From positions 496,001-560,000 of the forward strand of contig NZ_JACNMS010000001.1 in NCBI RefSeq assembly GCF_020595125.1: DNA of 64,000 nucleotides, written 5' to 3'. Below the pieces are notes generated by a model that saw nothing but the letters and a program-made list of their open reading frames with translations, had not been told where the DNA came from and searched no databases. Source of the stretch: Jeotgalibacillus aurantiacus. Lineage in GTDB: Bacteria; Bacillota; Bacilli; Bacillales; Jeotgalibacillaceae. Each line of letters opens with the position of its first letter. Within the stretch, counting starts at the first letter, position 1. Both the position numbers and the translations under genes were made by a program. Positions 51,086 through 58,383 of the stretch are shown piece by piece.

Positions 51086-52087
51086 TTATTCCTCAACCTT
51101 CACGAGCACACGACCTCGAATTTTACTCTCAATAATATCCTCCATCGCCTGCGGAACTTCTTTCAAAGAAACCTCACGATTGACCAGCAGCTCCAAATCA
51201 TCAGGCTTCAAATCCTGACCGAGACGCGCCCAAATCTCACTGCGAAGAGGCATGGCACAATAAGCAGAATCAACGCCGAGCAAACTGACCCCTCGCAGGA
51301 TAAACGGATGCACCGTTGTCGGGATTTTGGTTCCGCCAGTCAGACCGCTTACAGCTACTGCGCCATTCTGCTTCATTTCACTCAACACCGCAGCCAGGCT
51401 GTCTCCGCCAACCGGATCCACTGCCGCCATCCATTTCCCTTTACTTAACGGCCGGATTTTTCCGCCATCATACACTTCATCGCGTGACAGCACTTCTTTA
51501 GCACCCAGAACTTTTAAAAATTCATGCTCTGACTGTTTTCCTGTACTTGCAGAAACATCATAACCCCGTTTAGCGAGCATCGCCACAGCCATACTGCCGA
51601 CACCGCCTGTGGCTCCAGTAACGAGAACCTTGCCGGATTCAGGGGTAATACCTGCCTGCTCAAGTCTATGTACAGATAATGCAGCCGTAAAGCCTGCTGT
51701 TCCAAAAATCATCGCATCACGCAATGAAAGACCTTCCGGCAACGGCACCACCCAGTCAGCAGGTATTTTCGCATACTCACTATACCCGCCAAAGTGTGTG
51801 ACACCAATATCATAACTTGTGGCAATCACCCGGTCTCCCTCACTGAAACGGTCGTTCTCTGAGGAAACAACCGTCCCTGACAAATCAATCCCTGGTATAA
51901 ACGGGTACGACTGAACAATTTTCCCGTCCTTCAATCCCGCAAGCCCATCCTTAAAATTCACGCTTGAGTATGCAACCTTAATCAGCACTTCCCCTTTTGG
52001 AAGATCTTCTTCAGATAGCTCTCTTACCTGCGCCTCTACCTGATCATCTTTTAAATCCACCATCACTGCCTGAAATGTTAACGACAT
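51086..52087 (-). CDS. acuI: Acrylyl-CoA reductase-like (AcuI/YhdH) oxidoreductase
   Basis: A 333-aa zinc-free medium-chain dehydrogenase. The segment SSVNFKDGLAGLKDGKI and the NADPH motif VTGATGGVGSMAV are those of the YhdH/AcuI family, which reduces acrylyl-CoA or quinones with NADPH. ATG 52087 has AAAGGGGAG upstream; the frame runs to 52123. It follows the alkyladenine glycosylase gene by 16 nt on the same strand, so they are probably cotranscribed. Confidence 0.93.
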   Translation of the reverse strand: MSLTFQAVMVDLKDDQVEAQVRELSEEDLPKGEVLIKVAYSSVNFKDGLAGLKDGKIVQSYPFIPGIDLSGTVVSSENDRFSEGDRVIATSYDIGVTHFGGYSEYAKIPADWVVPLPEGLSLRDAMIFGTAGFTAALSVHRLEQAGITPESGKVLVTGATGGVGSMAVAMLAKRGYDVSASTGKQSEHEFLKVLGAKEVLSRDEVYDGGKIRPLSKGKWMAAVDPVGGDSLAAVLSEMKQNGAVAVSGLTGGTKIPTTVHPFILRGVSLLGVDSAYCAMPLRSEIWARLGQDLKPDDLELLVNREVSLKEVPQAMEDIIESKIRGRVLVKVEE

Positions 52088-52103
52088 GTTTTTCTCCCCT
52101 TTA

Positions 52104-52694
52104 CTATTTTGATATATATGCATTGTCTTTCACCCAGAAACGATAAGGATAATCGCGCGCTTCGCCTGTGTTATCAATCCCTATCCTTGGTCCTGACACC
52201 ACTTCAAAAGCACCCTCCGGCCAGCCCTCACAGATCTGAAGCGGCCTCCTTGTAAAATGAGTTCCGTAATCGGACATCGCAATCCCTAACGCTTTCGTCA
52301 GCTTTCCCGGACCACTCGTCCATTCAAGCTGCTTTCGCCCCTTTCTGCGCTGCTCCATTAAATGCAGTCCATCAACAGGTTCGACCGCCCTGATCAGCAC
52401 AGCCTGAGGTGTATCTATCTCAGCTGCCACAACATTCACCAAAGTATGTGTATGCATCTGATACGTATAAACAGAGCCCGCTTTTCCAAACATGATCTCT
52501 GTTCTTCGCGTCCTCCGGTTACCAAAGCTATGGGCTGCACGATCCTCAGCTCCCATGTATGCCTCCGTTTCCACAATAATACCGGACGCCATTCCATCAG
52601 CTGTTTCTTTCACCAGCAGCTTACCTAAAAGGGCAGGTGCAAGCTCCAGCGCACTTTTTTCATAAAAAGACTGATTCAAAGGAATCCGTTCCAT
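52104..52694 (-). CDS. 3-methyladenine DNA glycosylase (AAG/MPG type)
   Basis: A 196-aa DNA glycosylase of the mammalian AAG type, removing alkylated purines and hypoxanthine. VETEAYMGAEDRAAHSFGN contains the catalytic Glu, then MFGKAGSVYTYQMH and SGPGKLTKALGI, all conserved. Length is usual for bacterial members. The start at 52694 is chosen for its GTGGGGA site and family length; the frame runs to 52790. With ada and alkC elsewhere in the window it adds a third alkylation-repair enzyme. Confidence 0.93.
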   Translation of the reverse strand: MERIPLNQSFYEKSALELAPALLGKLLVKETADGMASGIIVETEAYMGAEDRAAHSFGNRRTRRTEIMFGKAGSVYTYQMHTHTLVNVVAAEIDTPQAVLIRAVEPVDGLHLMEQRRKGRKQLEWTSGPGKLTKALGIAMSDYGTHFTRRPLQICEGWPEGAFEVVSGPRIGIDNTGEARDYPYRFWVKDNAYISK

Positions 52695-52802
52695 CCACAT
52701 CCCCACTTTCCATGCCTGTACTCTTCTGCTTTTCCCTTTGTAAGTCCTGTTTGAAACGGGATATATGTGTGAAAGTGTGTGGATATTCATTATGGGACAA
52801 GG

Positions 52803-53362
52803 GTTGTGAGGTTAAGTGGTGAATTCGTGAGGATACGGGATGAGTTCGTGAGGTTAGCCTACGAGTTTGTCAGGTTAGAGACTGAATTCGCCAGCTTACA
52901 AAAAAGTTCGTGAGTTCAGTGAGGTTTGATCTACTCCGGTTACCCTCTGCTTACGCGAAACCAGTCTACATTAACAACCGGATCTGCTTCCGCGCATGCA
53001 GACAGCATACCTGTATAGACTTTGTGAGGTTACAGACTAAGTTCGTGAGGATGCATCCGGAATTCGTCAGCTTATCCGGCAAGTTCGTCAGCTTCTTCAT
53101 TGAATTCGCCAGCTTACAAAAAAGTTCGTGAGTTCAGTGAGGTTTGATCTACTCCGGTTACCCTCTGCTTACGCGAAACCAGTCTACATTAACAACCGGA
53201 TCTACTTCCGCGCATGCAGACAGCATACCTGTATAGACTTTGTGAGGTTACAGACTAAGTTCGTGAGGATGCATCCGGAATTCGTCAGCTTATCCGGCAA
53301 GTTTGTGAGCTTCTTCATTGAATTCGCCAGCTTACAAAAAAGTTCGTGAGTTCAGTGAGTTT
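52803..53362. repeat. 21-bp periodic array D
   Basis: Cores of the form TTYGTSAGSTTA recur at 52803, 52824, 52845, 52866, 52887, then after a one-base slip 52907, and again at 53021, 53042, 53063, 53084, 53105 and (20 bp on) 53125, then once more in the next 218-bp unit. The core is the same as in array B but on the plus strand. Heptapeptide-like frames (FVSLSGK, FVSFFIE) are a by-product of the 21-bp period; frames are broken by the 20-bp steps and the 218-bp unit. Confidence 0.88.
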
Positions 53363-53433
53363 TTACCTACTCCGGTTACCCTCTGCTTACGCGAAACCAG
53401 TCTACATTAACAACCGGATCTACTTCCGCGCAT
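52931..53433. repeat. 218-bp tandem duplication, two full and one partial unit
   Basis: CTACTCCGGTTACCCTCTGC begins at 52931, 53149 and 53367, spaced exactly 218 bp. Units 1 and 2 are almost identical (a few substitutions, for example CTGCTTCC to CTACTTCC); unit 3 stops after about 67 bp. Each unit contains a unique segment (with ACGCGAAACCAG and GCGCATGCAGACAG) plus part of array D. High identity indicates recent duplication. Confidence 0.93.
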
Positions 53434-53451
53434 GTAGACAGCAAAACATAA

Positions 53452-53490
53452 AAAAACACCTGCATCTCCTAAGAGAAACAGGTGTTTGAA
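53452..53490 (-). terminator. Terminator of the csp gene
   Basis: AAACACCTG and CAGGTGTTT arms lie downstream of the cold-shock gene on the minus strand, followed by T-runs. Confidence 0.88.
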
Positions 53491-53500
53491 ATTGTAAAAA

Positions 53501-53701
53501 TTATAATTTTACAACGTTAGCAGCTTGGTCGCCACGGTTGCCTTGAGTGATGTCAAAGCTAACTTTTTGACCTTCTTCAAGAGTTTTGAATCCGTCGCCA
53601 GTGATAGCTGAGAAGTGTACGAATACGTCTTCGCCGCCGTCAACTTCGATAAATCCAAATCCTTTTTCTGCGTTAAACCATTTTACTGTACCTTCGTTCA
53701 T
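53501..53701 (-). CDS. Cold-shock protein (Csp)
   Basis: A 66-aa OB-fold nucleic-acid-binding protein. RNP1 is KGFGFIEV and RNP2 is DVFVHFSAI; the start [13 protein letters not shown] and the end GPQAANV-like [10 protein letters not shown] are canonical. GGAGGAATT precedes the ATG. It acts as an RNA chaperone in cold or in growth transitions. A long structured leader (53702-53860) suggests post-transcriptional control. Confidence 0.98.
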   Translation of the reverse strand: MNEGTVKWFNAEKGFGFIEVDGGEDVFVHFSAITGDGFKTLEEGQKVSFDITQGNRGDQAANVVKL

Positions 53702-53860
53702 GGGTAATTCCTCCACTTTGTTCTTGGTTTTACTTAATAGCTGAGTAAAAACAAAGAATTCACATGCTAGCACGAATTTTACATGATCGGAAATGTAAAA
53801 TCCCTGATAACATGTGAATTAGATGGTTGTTACGTATTAAGCATGTGTTAATACTAGCAC
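53702..53860 (-). promoter_or_regulatory. Structured csp 5' leader
   Basis: In transcript order: GTATTAA/TTAATAC (53833-53853), then a two-part stem AATTCACATG/CATGTGAATT (53757-53766, 53811-53820) enclosing ATTTTACAT/ATGTAAAAT (53776-53784, 53793-53801), then TTTTACT/AGTAAAA near 53725-53750 just before the ribosome site. Long leaders that refold with temperature are known for csp genes. The promoter is not certain. Confidence 0.6.
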
Positions 53861-54036
53861 GCACTCGTATAAATAGCAAATTATTCTTTACTATATTTTC
53901 CGACAGGTTTCGCAATACGGGCTCAAAGCCTATATATACTAACGGTTCAGAGGGAAATAAACTCATTTCTTTCAGGTTCATTCCCCTCTAAGAAACCGTC
54001 GAATTTATATCTGGCTTTAAGTCGGATGAAAATGAT
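53861..54036. other. Upstream region of csp, no gene
   Basis: AT-rich. Likely holds the csp promoter (minus) and the end of the transcript of the 31-aa peptide gene. Nothing else recognised. Confidence 0.4.
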
Positions 54037-54132
54037 TTAATAGCGTCCGGCTTTCCGCTTGTTCATCAGCTTACGGATAATTGGATACACAATCGGACCA
54101 TATTTAATTGCTTTTTTAATTAAATTCTTCAT
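54037..54132 (-). CDS. 31-aa basic peptide
   Basis: A short gene with a strong AGGAGGAG site 7 nt before the ATG. The peptide starts MKNLIKKAIKYGPIVYPI and ends NKRKAGRY, giving Lys/Arg-rich ends around a short hydrophobic middle, so it may be an amphipathic or RNA-binding peptide. Similar tiny basic proteins occur in Bacillales without known function. It is too short for most gene callers. Confidence 0.75.
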   Translation of the reverse strand: MKNLIKKAIKYGPIVYPIIRKLMNKRKAGRY

Positions 54133-54203
54133 GGGAAATCTCCTCCTGAAAACGGGATATAGTTATAGGTATTCCCTGCTTTCAGTATACACAAACATGA
54201 GGA

Positions 54204-55163
54204 TCAGGCGTAGTGACAGGCGGCGAAGTGACCTGTTTTGACTTCCCGCCACTCCGGTTTCTCTGCTGCACAGCGCTCATCGGCAAGCGGACAGCGGGTT
54301 CTGAACACACACCCGCTTGGCGGATCAATAGGACTTGGCAATTCTCCTTTAAGTAGAATTCGTTCTCTGTTTTCCTCGATATCCGGGTCAGGAATCGGAA
54401 TGGCTGACAGCAGCGCCTTTGTGTAAGGATGCTGCGGATCCTCGTACAGCTTTTCACTCGTTGTGAGCTCTACCATGTGACCAAGATACATGACCCCGAT
54501 CCGGTCTGAAATGTGCTTGACCATGGATAGATCATGCGCAATAAACAAATAGGTAAGTCCCTTTTCGTCCTGAAGAGACTTGAGCAGATTGACGACCTGT
54601 GCCTGCACCGATACGTCCAGTGCTGAAATAGGTTCGTCTGCGATAATGAAATCCGGATCGAGTGCAAGAGCACGTGCAATACCAATACGCTGACGCTGAC
54701 CACCTGAGAATTCATGGGGATAACGGTTGGCGTGATCGCGGTTCAGACCAACATCCTCCAGAAGCTGATAAACCTTTTCCTTCATTTCTTTAGCATTTTT
54801 GTAAAGACCATGCACTTCCATCGGTTCCGCAATAATTTCAAGAACCGTGGACCTGGGATTCAGTGATGCATACGGATCCTGAAAAATCATCTGCATATTC
54901 CGCAAAAAAGAAAAACGCTCTTTTTCATTCATTTGATGGACGTTCTGTCCGTCAAAGTGAACTTCCCCATCTGTCCGGTTGTATAGACCCATGACCGTTC
55001 TGCCTGTCGTGGATTTCCCGCATCCTGACTCTCCAACAAGCCCGAGCGTCTCACCTTTATATACGTCAAAGCTGACGCCATCCACTGCTTTTAACAGCTG
55101 GTTTTTCCCTAAATCAAAGTGTTTTTTTAAGCCCTTCACCTCGAGCAGCTTCTGCTGTGTCAT
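54204..55163 (-). CDS. ykfD: Peptide ABC transporter ATPase, YkfD
   Basis: A 319-aa OppF/DppF-type ATPase. Walker A GESGCGKST, signature FSGGQRQRIGIARAL, Walker B FIIADEPIS, switch His in FIAHDLSMV. The C-terminal oligopeptide-ATPase extension has the four cysteines (CVFRTRCPLADERC, then ACHYA) of the Fe-S-like knuckle. It is the last gene of dppABCDE-ykfABCD and supplies the second ATPase to the DppBCDE importer. Confidence 0.96.
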   Translation of the reverse strand: MTQQKLLEVKGLKKHFDLGKNQLLKAVDGVSFDVYKGETLGLVGESGCGKSTTGRTVMGLYNRTDGEVHFDGQNVHQMNEKERFSFLRNMQMIFQDPYASLNPRSTVLEIIAEPMEVHGLYKNAKEMKEKVYQLLEDVGLNRDHANRYPHEFSGGQRQRIGIARALALDPDFIIADEPISALDVSVQAQVVNLLKSLQDEKGLTYLFIAHDLSMVKHISDRIGVMYLGHMVELTTSEKLYEDPQHPYTKALLSAIPIPDPDIEENRERILLKGELPSPIDPPSGCVFRTRCPLADERCAAEKPEWREVKTGHFAACHYA

Positions 55164-55173
55164 GATGTTCCCC

Positions 55174-56085
55174 TCATTTCTTCCAATATCGACGTGTTTC
55201 GCACCATTCTTTTTCGTAAAAAGAGCCTTTGATTTCCTGAATCATGATCCGTTTACCCGGTGTTGGGGAATGAATCATTTTCCCGTCTCCATGATAGATT
55301 CCGACATGATGGAGTCGCCCCTTGCCTTCTTCATAAGCGAAAAACAGGAGATCACCAGGCTGCACGTCTTCTTTTTTAACCTTTACTCCGGCAGCTGCCT
55401 GATCTGAGGCATCACGTGGAATGATATAGCCGTTTGCTTTATGTATGGAATAACTGAAGCCTGAGCAATCATAGCCGTAAGGCGTCATGCCTCCCCAAAG
55501 ATACAGCAGATCGATAAAGCGTTCCCCTTCAGTCGCAAGCCCCAGGCCGCTGCGCTGCTCCTTTTGACCACGGTAAAGCTCTACGTCATCCGGTTTTAAA
55601 AACCCGCTGCCATGCGGTGTATGTACTTCAATCCGTTCTCCTTCGTCCAGTACAGGTAGAATGGTTGTATAAACGAGTGGAAGGAGCTGTTCTCCGTTTT
55701 CATTTTTCAGATCAGCAAATTCTGCTGTTACCATGGCAAGCAACTGATCCGGCTCTCTCTCGGCATCCTCCTCTGAAACGTCAGTTAACTGCACAGAAGG
55801 AATCCAGCCCGGATAGCCTGCCTCATTCTTTTTACTCGCCTGGGAAGGGACAAGGACATGGGACCACCCATCCTTTTCCTCGAGCACATATACGGTCTCT
55901 CCATAAAGCACCTGTGACTGTATTTTATTATCATCAAGCAGCTGCTTTCGTTCCTCAGGGGACATCCCATTTAACCATTTTTCAATCTGAACCGGATATT
56001 CAATCGCCTCCTGATCCAGATCTCTCGGGGAGTCAGGACCTGTCCATAAAGTCGCGACTGTCACGTTAATGTGAGCTGTTTTCAT
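55174..56085 (-). CDS. ykfC: YkfC-like gamma-D-glutamyl-diamino acid endopeptidase
   Basis: A 303-aa NlpC/P60 (C40) peptidase. N-terminal SH3b-like domains occupy about 1-180, and the catalytic domain has Cys in YGYDCSGFSYSIH and His in LHHVGIYHGDGKMIHS. YkfC cleaves after free-N-terminus murein peptides and needs an N-terminal L-Ala (known). No signal peptide, so it acts on imported peptides inside the cell. It is 10 nt from ykfD and 12 nt from ykfB. Confidence 0.96.
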   Translation of the reverse strand: MKTAHINVTVATLWTGPDSPRDLDQEAIEYPVQIEKWLNGMSPEERKQLLDDNKIQSQVLYGETVYVLEEKDGWSHVLVPSQASKKNEAGYPGWIPSVQLTDVSEEDAEREPDQLLAMVTAEFADLKNENGEQLLPLVYTTILPVLDEGERIEVHTPHGSGFLKPDDVELYRGQKEQRSGLGLATEGERFIDLLYLWGGMTPYGYDCSGFSYSIHKANGYIIPRDASDQAAAGVKVKKEDVQPGDLLFFAYEEGKGRLHHVGIYHGDGKMIHSPTPGKRIMIQEIKGSFYEKEWCETRRYWKK

Positions 56086-56097
56086 GATGTTTTCCTC

Positions 56098-57183
56098 CTA
56101 AATGACGGCATGATTCTGAATCGTCAGGATACCGAGTCCCGGCGTATTGGCAAGCTTCATTTCAGACTGATGATAACTGACGCCTCCAACCACGATATCC
56201 TCAGCAAGCAATAGCGGCGCGTCAAAGTCAAAGCGTGTAATGTTCCGCTGACTTGCGGCAAAATGGGCAGCCGCTGTGATGCCGACCTTTGTTTCAATCA
56301 TGCTCCCTGTCATACATTCAATGCCATAGCTTTCAGCCAGCTTGGCGATCGTCAGCGCCTGATGAATACCGCCTGCTTTCATGAGTTTAATATTGATCAG
56401 GTCAGCCGCCCGCATTTGTAAAACCCGTATCGCATCTTTCGGTGAGAACACACTTTCATCTGCCATAACAGGGGTGTAAGTGTGATCAGTCACCTGTTTT
56501 AATCCTTCTATATCATGCGCTTTGACCGGCTGTTCAACGAGTTCAATATTCAGTCCCTCGTCTTCCATCTTACGGATCGCATAAATCGCCTCTTTCGCCG
56601 TCCAGCCCTGATTCGCATCCAGACGCAGTACACAGTCCGGGGCTTTTTCACGAATGGCACGAATACGCTTCAGATCTTCTTCGATCGCCCCGATCCCGAC
56701 TTTTATTTTCAAAATAGAGAAACCGTCCTGGATAAACTGTAAAGCATCCGAAGCCATTTCCTCAGGTGCATTGACACTCACGGTATAATCCGTTTCAAGC
56801 GTATCCCGGCTTCCACCGAGAAACTGATAGAGCGGCAGTCCCGCGTGCTGGGCAAGCAGGTCATGAACGGCACAATCAAGCGCAGCTTTTGCACTTGTAT
56901 TACCCACCATGGATGTGTGGATCGTATGTAAAAGATTTTCCCGTGCGAGTACGGATTGACCGATACATTTCGGACCGATCACTTCGTTAATTGCTGCCTC
57001 AATGCCTGACAGCGAATCTCCTGTGATGACATGTGTTGGCGGTGCTTCTCCGTAACCGGCCCGGCCCTCTGAATCTATGATTTTCACGACGACGGATTCA
57101 GCAGTCGTTAACGTTCTTAAAGCTGTTTTAAATGGCTTTTTTAAAGGGACTTTTACCCTGAACGTTTCAATCGAGCGGATCAT
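56098..57183 (-). CDS. ykfB: L-Ala-D/L-Glu epimerase
   Basis: A 361-aa enolase-superfamily epimerase. General bases are Lys in ILKIKVGIG and Lys in INIKLMKAGG, and metal ligands are Asp in LRLDANQGW, Glu in ELVEQPV and Asp in MADESVFS. It converts L-Ala-D-Glu from murein into L-Ala-L-Glu for peptidase digestion. ATG 57183 overlaps the ykfA stop (ATGA) with GGGGGTGGAG upstream; a longer frame to 57273 is rejected. Confidence 0.97.
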   Translation of the reverse strand: MIRSIETFRVKVPLKKPFKTALRTLTTAESVVVKIIDSEGRAGYGEAPPTHVITGDSLSGIEAAINEVIGPKCIGQSVLARENLLHTIHTSMVGNTSAKAALDCAVHDLLAQHAGLPLYQFLGGSRDTLETDYTVSVNAPEEMASDALQFIQDGFSILKIKVGIGAIEEDLKRIRAIREKAPDCVLRLDANQGWTAKEAIYAIRKMEDEGLNIELVEQPVKAHDIEGLKQVTDHTYTPVMADESVFSPKDAIRVLQMRAADLINIKLMKAGGIHQALTIAKLAESYGIECMTGSMIETKVGITAAAHFAASQRNITRFDFDAPLLLAEDIVVGGVSYHQSEMKLANTPGLGILTIQNHAVI

Positions 57184-58103
57184 CACTCCACCCCCGGCAG
57201 CAGTGTCAGTGATTTTCTTGAAGAGGATAGTCTTGCTTTTACACCAAGCGGCACGGCAAAATGCGGCTCGCAATGTCCAATGTTAAATCCGGATATCACC
57301 GGAATACCAAGGTCAGCCAGGTAATGATCCAGCACTTCTTCCAGTGATAAAGAAGGCTTTCCATTCGTCGGCACAGCGTTTTTAAAATCACCGATCACAA
57401 TACCGGACAGCTGATCAAGCTTTCCTGCCATCCGCAGCTGATTCAGCATGCCATCCACACGATAAGGTTCCTCATCAATATCTTCAATAAGCAGCATTTT
57501 ATTTTTCAGGTCGATTTCAAATGGCGTACCCAGTGTGCTTGTAATCAGAGTCAGGTTTCCCCCGGTCAGCTCACCGACAGACTCTCCTCCAGATAAAACG
57601 GTAAGCGGAGAAATCGCTTCTGTATAATGTAATTCCTTCGGTTCAAAAAGCTGGTCAAACATGCGTTTAGATAAATCAGAGAACGATTCTTTTCCTATAT
57701 CAGACGCGGGCATCGGTCCATGAAATGTGACAAGCCCTGTTTGCTGTCTGATTGCCGTATGTAAAAATGTAATATCGCTATATCCCCAGAAAATCTTTGG
57801 GTTGTTTTGAATCAGTTCGTAATCAATCCGCGCAGCAAGTCTGGCTGTACCGTATCCGCCACCTGCACAGATCACCGCGTCAATTTCAGGATCAGCAAAC
57901 ATATCATGAAGGTCCTGAAGACGGTCTTCATCTTTTCCACCGAGGTAACCATACACATCTCTCACATGTTTTCCTTCTTTTACCTTAAGTCCAAGTGAAG
58001 TGAAAAACGCAATCGACTTTTCCATCTGCTCAATATTCGGTGGACTGGCCGGGGCAATAAAGCCAACGGTATCTCCCGGTTTCAATGCTTTTGGTGTGAT
58101 CAT
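57183..58103 (-). CDS. ykfA: LD-carboxypeptidase
   Basis: A 306-aa LdcA/S66 serine peptidase. The nucleophile Ser is in WGYSDITFLH, the Glu in LLIEDIDEEPYRVDG and the His in GHCEPHFAVPLG. It removes the terminal D-Ala from murein tetrapeptides. AAAGGAG precedes the ATG. It is separated from dppE by a 280-bp gap containing a repeat element, where B. subtilis has continuous operon spacing. Confidence 0.96.
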   Translation of the reverse strand: MITPKALKPGDTVGFIAPASPPNIEQMEKSIAFFTSLGLKVKEGKHVRDVYGYLGGKDEDRLQDLHDMFADPEIDAVICAGGGYGTARLAARIDYELIQNNPKIFWGYSDITFLHTAIRQQTGLVTFHGPMPASDIGKESFSDLSKRMFDQLFEPKELHYTEAISPLTVLSGGESVGELTGGNLTLITSTLGTPFEIDLKNKMLLIEDIDEEPYRVDGMLNQLRMAGKLDQLSGIVIGDFKNAVPTNGKPSLSLEEVLDHYLADLGIPVISGFNIGHCEPHFAVPLGVKARLSSSRKSLTLLPGVE

Positions 58104-58229
58104 ATTTATTGCTCCTTTCTTAACTCTGGAAAAGAGGACGGAATAATCTTTTCCACAATCAAGAAAAGTGTATGATTTTTCGTGTCAAACTTGCCGATTA
58201 ACATCCATTTTTTATAGTGAATAAAATGA
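58104..58229. other. Leader region of the ykf half-operon
   Basis: It contains AAAGGAG before ykfA and, on the minus strand, TTGACA-like sequence near 58183-58188 that could belong to a secondary promoter. No gene. Confidence 0.35.
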
Positions 58230-58353
58230 GGTGAGCGGAGCAGAAGGCGGCGACTCCTGCGGCATCAAAGGGTCAGGTGAGACACCGTAGTGCGAAGCAC
58301 TAGGTGGCTCACCGCCCGGCCGCGGAAAGCGTCCGCCTGGCGCGCAGCTCACC
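58230..58353. repeat. Nested-hairpin repeat element inside dpp-ykf
   Basis: Terminal arms GGTGAGC (58230-58236) and GCTCACC (58347-58353); next AGGCGG/CCGCCT (58245-58250, 58333-58338); a central hairpin at 58276-58313 (GGTGAGACACC...GGTGGCTCACC with AGTGC-GAA-GCACT). From memory this type (GCGGCGACTCCTGCGG... GGAAAGCGTCCGCCTGG) is scattered in many Bacillaceae. It lies between dppE and ykfA. Confidence 0.88.
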
Positions 58354-58383
58354 GGTTATATTATCTTAATCACGAAATAAATC

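Noticed and set aside
52910-53349. Two near-identical 73-aa plus-strand frames
   Set aside because: They are two copies of the 218-bp tandem unit, with no ribosome sites and with array-derived heptads.
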